Shown one piece after another: positions 56,881-64,000 of a stretch of DNA of 64,000 nucleotides. Within the stretch, counting starts at the first letter, position 1. Every line of letters begins with the position of its first letter. Source of the stretch: Micropterix aruncella (taxonomy: Eukaryota; Arthropoda; Insecta; Lepidoptera; Micropterigidae); contig OX155974.1 of assembly GCA_944548615.1 (NCBI GenBank), positions 3,038,001 to 3,102,000 on the forward strand. The letters are read 5' to 3'. The position numbers were made by a program, and so were the translations under genes. A model generated the notes under the pieces. It saw only the letters and a list, made by a program, of their open reading frames with translations. It was not told where the DNA came from and did not search any database.

Positions 56881-57508
56881 GGGGAGCTTTCGTCTTTGAG
56901 CTAAAATATTTTTGGAATGAGTTATGAAAATGTCCGATGAATTGATGCTTTCGATTCTGTAAGGATTGAAGAACTAATATTTAAACTGATTTGGCCTGCT
57001 AAACTCTTTCATATCAAAATTCACAAAATATGTAGTTGGAAACACCCAAAAGCACAATCGTTGGCACCTTTGAGTATAGTGAGTCACCAGCAAAATTATA
57101 GTGATTGGCGGTGCCAGACACTGTACACGTTAGGTGCCAATGAATGTAACTAATTGAGTAATAGTGACGAGACTTCATGGGTGTAAATAAATACGATAAA
57201 TATAGATGTAGATAACTTTTATTAATTTAACTTCGAAAAACAATAAAAACTATCATCATCTTCATCATCATTTACATTATTTATAAATTCTGCAAGTTTT
57301 TCTCATTTTTAAAAATTGTTTTTCTTTGGAACATCCTCTTTGTTTTACTTAAAATAACGTTTGGTTTGTGTGGTGTCTTGGACAGATTACACTGGGCCCG
57401 AAATGTGGGACAGCTTAGACTGGGCCAGAAAATAATATTAAATAATGTACAAATGTCATGTGAGAACCAAAAGGAATAAAAAGTGCTCTCTATCGACAAG
57501 GCGTTATT
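56881..57508. other. Unassigned stretch
   Basis: Contains scattered TTGGCAC and TGGGCC motifs. No gene recognised. Confidence 0.35.
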
Positions 57509-57521
57509 AATTATTCAGATC

Positions 57522-58451
57522 ATTACATCGATTCCTCCCACCTTGTCAACGTAGTAGTATTCACCGATGCAATGAGCCTCCTGCAGAAGCTCAGCTTCCC
57601 CTCTCTCAATAACTCGCCAAAGCACATCGAAAATGAAATTCGCCGCAAATACGATGCCTTGGTGTCAGCCAACTTCCGGGTGATATTCTGCTGGATCCTG
57701 CGGGGATTAGGGGAAACGAGACGGTGGACGAGCTGGCGAATTCGGCTCGCACTTTCGGCTACGAAGTCGATTACCGTCTGCCTGTCTCCGACTTCTTCCC
57801 CTCGATAGATAATAAACTTTTTAAAAATTGGACTCAGCGATGGCGCACTTCCTCTAACACAAAGAGCAAGAGGTTCTCACTTATCCAGGGCGAAATCCCT
57901 TCGAAGCCATGGTACCACCACCAGCCATTTATTCGGAAAGGGATTTCGGTAATCTGCCACATGAGTATCGGACATTGCTCCACCCCATCGCACCTCTACC
58001 GTATTTATGTTCTCGCGTCTCCGCAATGCGATTGTGGACACGGGGATTGCACGCTGGACTATCTATTCTTTCACTGTCCCATCCTCAATAATTATCCGAG
58101 TTTTATCCCAGACCTTATAAAGTATAACATCCAACTCCCTCTATGTGTTCTCCACTCGTTATCCCTTAACACTCCCAAAATATAAAAGTAATATGTCAAT
58201 TTATTTCCCTTAATAATATTTCTGCATAGTGTAATACCATATTTCACATCCTTTCCTTGTTTGTATCATCCCCAATAACCATGTTTTATGCTATATGTAC
58301 CTACATTTCTATAAATAAGTATATCCCTTGTTTCAGTATTGTGCCGTCTTATACATACCTATAATAAACTAACTTAGATACCCTCCGAAAACGACTTGGG
58401 CAGAAAAGCACCGAATATCGGTGATTGCCATAAATTAACAAGAAGAAGAAG
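57522..58451 (+). mobile_element. 5'-truncated LINE with RNase H domain and perfect 13-bp target duplication
   Basis: The flanks AATTATTCAGATC at 57509-57521 and 58452-58464 are identical, and the insert ends in AAGAAGAAGAAG. Frames at about 57560-57710 and 57724-58185 give an RNase H fold (VFTDAMSLLQKLSFPS.. then GIRGNETVDELA) and a Cys-rich tail (CDCGHGDCTLDYLFFHC). This fits the I/LOA-like LINE groups that carry RNase H. One frameshift lies near 57715. Confidence 0.88.
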
Positions 58452-58464
58452 AATTATTCAGATC

Positions 58465-59390
58465 CACTTATTCAAGGCGTATAAGCACAGGGTAAATACA
58501 CGGAACAGAGGCAAAGCTTCTGAAGAGCGTACAAAATTTTACCTACTTTGTTAGGGTCGGCACAGAAGAATAAAATTAAATAAACTAAACATTTGTCAAC
58601 TTTTTATTATACACAATTTTAAGAAGTCTCCTTTAGTTACACTATCTAATTACGATATAACAAAACTGAGTTGAGTTATCTTTCGATGTTAATGGAATTA
58701 CTGCAGTATAGGGACCTTTCTCAAAAATCGAAAAAATAATGAAATACTACTAGATTCGATCATTGTAATGCTAAAAGTGAAAGAAAAAAGCTTTAACAAA
58801 TTAACAACCAAATTTAGTTTAAAGTTAAAACGAACCAAAAAAAAAGTTTTTTTAAACTCAGTTTTTAAGATTGTCTTAAAAAACTAATCTAACCTACCGT
58901 CAAATAGGTGTTTATGTATTATTAAAAATAACTAACAACCTACCGAAATGTATGGGTTTGACCCTTTTTTGAATTCCTATATCTCGCTTATTTATTGAAA
59001 CCGAATAGATTATTACAGATTCGGAACCAGCGTCACACGAGTAGACACGTTACTCCTGTGCCAGCGTGGTCAATATAGTCGGGTGATGTTACAAAATCAA
59101 TAATTTAAAATAGGTTCCTTTAATGCATACCTAATTACTAATAGGTATATCTTTCCACCACATAAAAAAACGGTTGTGTCACCCCAAGACTTTCCTGAAA
59201 TTAGCCAGGAACTTAATTATTCTGAATATTAATTTCATAAATTATACTAACCCCCCCAACCTAGCGCCATGCTTCTGCAACTTCAACCCCCTCCCCCCCC
59301 CCACGATTATGATGATGATGATGAAATCGAAATCGAAATAAAAATCGAAATCTAAAACGAAACCGAAATCGAAATCGAAAACTATTGAAA
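58465..59390. other. Unassigned AT-rich stretch
   Basis: No gene recognised. A GAAATCGAAATC-type simple repeat occupies about 59325-59400. Confidence 0.4.
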
Positions 59391-59394
59391 ACGA

Positions 59395-59960
59395 AATCGA
59401 AACTCGTATACAAAATTTTGGGTCTCTGCTGTTGACCGTTGAGGAGTTCCCTCATCGGGAGCCAACCCAGGGTACATCAGCCATGTCATAATGGAACTTG
59501 GAAGGGGCTATCATAATTGAATGCATATACAAAAAATTTGGGTCTCTGCTGTTGACCGTTGAGAAGTTCCCTTATCGGGAGCAAACCCAGTGTTCATCAG
59601 CCATGTCATGGTGGAACATGGAAGGGCTATCGTAATTATATATGTATACAAAATTTTGGGTCTCTGCTGTTGACCGTTGAGGAGTTCCCTCATCGGGAGT
59701 CAACCCAGGGTTCATCAGCCATGTCATGGTGGAACATGGAAGGGCTATCGTAATTGAATGCGTATACAAAATTTTGGGTCTCTGCTGTTGACCGTTGAGG
59801 AGTTACCTCATCGGGAGCCAACCCAGGGTAAATCAGCGATGTCATGGTAGAACTTGGAAGGGGCTATCATAATTTAATGCGTATACAACATTTTGGGTCT
59901 CTGCTAATGACTGTTGAGGAGTTCCCTCATCGGGGTCCAACCCAGGGTAGATGAATTTCA
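59395..59960. repeat. Minisatellite, about five units of roughly 120 bp
   Basis: Each unit has TTTTGGGTCTCTGCTGTTGA, GAGGAGTTCCCTCATCGGGA, CCAACCCAGGGT and an ATGTCATGGTGGAAC block. It is followed by a different tail, ACCTGCATGCCAAATTTCAG (60001). Confidence 0.92.
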
Positions 59961-60294
59961 ACCATAATCTTTTCATCTCATACCATGATGACCAACTGAT
60001 ACCTGCATGCCAAATTTCAGCTCAATCGGATAAAACGTTTCGGCGCTATCGTCGGAGAATACACACAGAAGTGCGTCCACAATACTTTCATGGGTGCATC
60101 GTAGAAATGAAGACCCAGCTCCAACGTCAGTAAAGTGCTACTGGTGTAGGGCTAAATTATCATGCGTGGGCTCAGATGTAAAGTTTATGAAGATAAAAGA
60201 AATAGGAGAACACCAACAGCTGCAAATCATGCATTCGCATGATAGCAAACTGCCATCTGTATCGACAGATGGCAGTTTCATTAAGTCTGTAATG

Positions 60295-61469
60295 CAGTGG
60301 TTCCCAAAGTGGGTGCCGCGGCACCCTGGGGTGCCACGGAGAGATATCAGGGGTGCCGCGAGGCGCCCCTGATATCTCTTGCACACGTCCCTTTTGTACT
60401 ACTGTAGCTCGCGATTGCTCTCCTGTGGCAATGTTCTATCTCGTACGTTTGAACTGCGACAAGAAATTCACACTTTCCTGGAAGAAGATGATCATGTGAA
60501 CGCTAACAATTTCGCGGATGAAGACTTTCTGCTGAAACTGGCATACTTATGCGACATATTCGAAAAACTAAATGTCTTAAATCTGTCTCTACAGGGCCAC
60601 AATATGCACATAATTAAGCTTGTAGAGAAGAGTTCATCATTCAGGGAAAAACTACAACTGTGGAAGAGAAAAATGAGTGATGATGGAGGCAAAGATTGCT
60701 TTCCAATATTACAACAGTACATGGCCCATAGTGGAGCTAAGGTTTCACATAACTTGCAGACCCTTTTCACAGAGCACCTATCACAGTTAACTGACTGGTT
60801 TGCAAAGTACTTCGCAGAAGACCAAGTGGAGAAGTTTGCGTGGATCCAAGATCCATTCCGTGCTCAAGCTCCACAAGATTTTACTACGCAAGAAAAAGAA
60901 AATCTAATTGACCTCTCGAGCGACAACAGCCTAAAAACAAATTACGCTTGTTCAGATTTGACGGAGTTTTGGTTATCAGTCGAAAATGAGTATCCGATTC
61001 TAAGTGCAAAAGCTGTAAGGGTCCTCATTCCCTTTGCGACTTCATATCTGTGCGAAGCTGAATTTTCAGCGGTTGCTGTTATAAAGAGCAAATATCGCTC
61101 GAAAATAAATATAGAAACAGAAATGAGAGTAGCTGTATCAAGCCTTATTCCCCGATTCCAAAAATTGTGCAATGAGCAGCAGGCTCACGCCCCGCACTAA
61201 ACACACACACCTCAAGAGTATGTGGAAGGTTTTTGTAATTATATTTGCATTTTCTTTGTATTTTCACGTATGTTTGTTTACCTACCAATAAATGTACTTG
61301 TTCATTTTAAATACGAGTTGTATTAGATTCTTACCTGGTTTCTTCTTCATAGACATACAAGTATGAAATATAGCTATTACAGATAGGTAGATATTATATG
61401 ACTAGGGTGCCGTGAGACAATTAAAATTTTCTAAGTGTGCCACGGCTTGGAAAAGTTTGGGAACCCCTG
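60295..61469 (+). mobile_element. hAT element (ZBED5/Charlie-like) with 8-bp target duplication
   Basis: The ends are CAGTGGTTCCCAAAGTGG and (inverted) CAGGGGTTCCCAAACTTT. The flanks CTGTAATG at 60287-60294 and 61470-61477 are identical. Copy B has the empty site with one CTGTAATG. A subterminal palindrome on AGAGATATCAGGGG lies at about 60341-60380. Confidence 0.95.
60379..61200 (+). pseudogene. hAT transposase C-terminal half (ZBED5-like)
   Basis: An open frame of about 273 codons with no internal stop but lacking the N-terminal BED zinc finger and first catalytic part. The recognisable portion starts at RTFELRQEIHTFLEED and ends with the dimerisation domain (VLIPFATSYLCEAEFSAVAV, IKSKYRSK). 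The element is probably an internal-deletion derivative moved by a full-length relative. Confidence 0.85.
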
Positions 61470-62114
61470 CTGTAATGGAAGAATACAGAAAAAGAAATAT
61501 AGAAACACAGTTAAGTAAATATTACAATGACCATTGAACTTTCGATCCACTTATTGTATCTTAGCTTTAAAACTGCAACAAATAATTTAGATGACAAGCT
61601 GTTCTTAGAATACTGTTCGGAAAATATGGGTAGTAGTGCTCGTAACATTATCTCCAAACAAACAATAGAAAAAGCCGATAGTCGATTATGGCATGAAAGA
61701 ACTTTACATTCGAATCACCGCCTCGGAGGGCTACGAAGTAGCCCACTGTAAAACTTTAAATGGATCGCTGGTGGAATCTATACTTGGAGCAAACAGTATC
61801 AAAGACAACTCCAGCCATGAGACGGGGAAGGGTTTTGGAATCGCATGTTTTTGATTTAATTTGGTGAACTGGATGTATTCGTACACCAAGCAACAAGTAT
61901 TTACAATGCGTACTTCATGATGACATTCTGATAATATTTCCTAACGAAATGATTTTAAGCGGGCGATGCGTCCTTCGCCAGCGAGCTTCGCTAGAGAAAA
62001 AATAAAAATACCGTATTTTAATTAAGTAACAAATATTTTTAGGAAAATAGAAAAAGAACCGTTCCCAAACTCATTATGAAATAGCTAGATATTACCTAAA
62101 CCAACTATGACTAA

Positions 62115-62590
62115 TATACAGGATGTTTTTACTGCACGGGCATTTTAAGTGGGTTATAGTACTTACAACGAAGTAAGCAACTTTTGATAAATACATTTAG
62201 AAAAAACCACAAGATTTTTATTTTTCGAAAAACGGATTTTAGTTTTGTTAGATAAAGGTTGAGAAAAAGTTGACTGTTAGATAAAGGTTTGAGAAAAATT
62301 TAGGCGCGCTGCGCCATCTAGCGGTAGGTTTTATATCGTAAATAAACAATATTAGTGACTTTTAAATCCATTGCTTAAATATGTCCTCCTGTTAGGCAGT
62401 TTTCAAAGCGGCCACCAGCCGAATTTACATACAGCTAGGAAGCGCACCATGATCATAGCTTTTTACACTATTAAAAAAACACAAAACGTTAATTTAAAAA
62501 AATATAAAATGTTTTTTCTTTTATTTTTTTCTTTTTAAAGTTGCTTATTTCGTTGTACTGAATCACCTACTGAAAAATGCCCGTGGAGTA
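62115..62590. mobile_element. MITE (module copy C)
   Basis: Same ends and interior as 53786-54245 (ACTGCACGGGCATTTTAAGT and the GCGCCATCTAGCGGTAGGTT core), at the same place relative to the zinc-finger start. Confidence 0.8.
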
Positions 62591-62761
62591 AGTAACAACA
62601 ACTTGTATAAATATTGAATGTTATATTCCATTATGTGGCAATACTAAATACGAAACGTCAAAATAATGACATCTGTTTACAGTGTAGATCGTGTAAGTTT
62701 CTGCAGTTTTCCGCTTTATTTAACCTCTTTACATACCTAATAAAAAGTATAAATATTCACC

Positions 62762-62803
62762 ATGGAAAGGCAGGAAAATGATGAAAATAATGCAGACATC
62801 AAG
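62762..62803 (+). pseudogene. Truncated zinc-finger gene start (copy C)
   Basis: MERQENDENNADIK, same promoter-side flank as copy B, then homology stops at 62803. Confidence 0.85.
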
Positions 62804-63010
62804 CAAAGAAAAAATACCAAGGGTTACCAGTTTTTACGGGGTATTCCCGAAAAACGCAAAAAAACGTTTTTGAACAAATTTTAAATTTAAATGTATCGCG
62901 TAAATTAATGAAAAAATCAAATAAAAAGACACAATATATTATAATTTACTTTTTAATTAGTAGGGGGCGTTTCCCCTTTACTTTTTATCAAGTTAATCGG
63001 TACCTTCGGG
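62804..63010. other. Unassigned stretch
   Basis: AT-rich, no homology within the window and no frame. Confidence 0.35.
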
Positions 63011-63011
63011 A

Positions 63012-64000
63012 GGTCAAATCAAATCAAATCAAATAATTTATTGTCCTAAAAACCAATACATAGTTGTACATTTGTCCGTGATATGATTGAATTCTTCATT
63101 AATGGTCAAATTCCTATATTAATAATCAAAACATAAAAGGTTACCTACTCGTAAGGATAAAGAAGGCATTATTGTAGAAAATTAATCGGGTCTCACCATT
63201 TAGTTTACCAGATAAAAAACACAAAGTAAGATATGTAGGAAGTAAAATATAGAGATGTAAGGTATAGAGAAGAAATGTAATGAGAAAAAAAAGAAGGTTA
63301 TAATGAACATAATTAATTATTTAAAATACCGATACAAATAGGTTTTTTTAGTATAAAATGAATAAAAGTAATGTCAAAAAGAACAAAAAAGTTTGACAAA
63401 TGTCAAAAAGTAAAATAAAATATCTTAGTGATTATATTGCAAATAAAAATAGTCAAGATTTTTTTTTTTTTTTTTCATATAGACACAATTAAATATTATT
63501 TTTAATTTATGTTCTTATGATGCGTCCAAGCCCCACACCCAAGCCGTTTTATCATTTACATAATCAGATATTGTATAGTATGCCTTTTTATACAATTTTG
63601 CTTTGATGGTAGCTTTAAACTTATTTACAGATAGTTCTCTAATAGTATGAGGAAGTTTGTTATAGAAGCGTATACATTGTCCCAAAAAAGAATTGCTTAT
63701 TTTGTGGAGACGAGTAGCACACAACAAGGTTATGCTTAAGTCTAGTATTAACATTATGAGTGTCGCTTTTTATTTTAAACTTGTCAATATTCTTGTGGAC
63801 ATACAACAGATTTTCGTATATATATTGTGATGCAACAGTAACAATATTCATCTCTTTGAATTTTTCTCTAAGTGAAACTCGAGGACCAAGTTGATTATAG
63901 CTCTTACAGCACGTTTCTGTAGTATAAAGATGTTATTGATGTCCGCACAGCTTCCCCAGAGAAGAATCCCATAGGACATAATGCTATGAAAGTAACTAAA
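63012..64000 (-). pseudogene. Jockey-superfamily LINE, 3' end, running off the window
   Basis: On the minus strand, the right edge reads in shifting frames FHSIMSYGILLWGS, FILQKRAVRAIYNLGPRVSL, NVNTRLKHNLVV, then HKISNSFLGQCIRFYNKLPH and a stop at 63515. The 3' untranslated part ends in a (TTTGA)n tail at 63017-63036. At least one frameshift is present near 63720. The catalytic region would lie beyond the window. Confidence 0.8.

Larger units (their letters stand above)
60088..61865 (+). pseudogene. SWIM/YqaJ module fragment (copy C), interrupted by hAT
   Basis: It starts mid-SWIM (SWVHRRNEDPAPTSVK), is identical to copy B up to KSVM, is split by a hAT element, then resumes at EEYRKRNIETQL (61478). 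It continues through the YqaJ region (DSRLWHE, AHCKTLNGSLVES) to 61860. It keeps 24 bases that copy B lost but has its own frameshifts. Confidence 0.8.

Noticed and set aside
57281..57499. A 72-codon minus-strand frame
   Set aside because: No domain and weak composition; it overlaps the target duplication of the LINE.

Overview
The window reads as insect nuclear DNA, most likely lepidopteran. The host gene is spliced with canonical GT/AG introns, intergenic DNA is AT-rich, and the transposon mix (BEL/Pao, CsRn1-like Gypsy, RTE and jockey-group LINEs, hAT, Tigger, P-element, PIF/Harbinger, TTAA-flanked elements) fits that group. The order-level assignment is inference. One 200-base run of N (23159-23358) lies at the end of a (TA)n array, so distances across it are not real.

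The only clear host gene is a kinesin-3 motor of the Kinesin-73/KIF13 type, on the plus strand in eight exons from 26614 to 35034. It encodes the second half of the motor domain, the neck and stalk start, and the FHA domain. The first motor exons lie upstream, outside the window or in the gap, and the exons after 35034 are not seen. If the gene continues, its next intron is over 28.9 kb and holds everything to the right end.

Left part (1-26.6 kb): a BEL/Pao gag frame runs off the left edge, behind a very long GC-rich 5' LTR. This LTR is inserted at the end of an inverted copy of a zinc-finger module (4.4-9 kb), which is broken by a TTAA-flanked element, a MITE and LINEs. Then come decayed LINEs (jockey-group, RTE), a Tc1/mariner relic, a hAT with a perfect 8-bp target duplication, a MADF-exon repeat, and an almost intact Gypsy element (17347-22635) whose two 635-bp LTRs differ at two positions.

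Right part (36-64 kb): nested transposons. A P-element (THAP9-like) pseudogene is split by a 4.5-kb hAT, and that hAT's transposase frame carries a 116-bp TTAA-flanked insert that keeps the frame open. Also present are a Tigger element, an R2-group LINE with a restriction-like endonuclease domain in three copies, and a MADF/HARBI1 Harbinger remnant. Two direct copies of a module follow: SWIM/YqaJ nuclease, then a MITE, then a C2H2 zinc-finger gene. The copy at 52.8-56.9 kb has an intact 370-codon zinc-finger gene. The copy at 60.1-62.8 kb is interrupted by a second hAT and truncated.

No rRNA, tRNA or CRISPR feature was seen. The strongest leads are the repeated nuclease/zinc-finger module, the in-frame MITE, the Gypsy pol frame that reads through its own U3, and the nested insertions whose order can be read from target duplications and empty sites.
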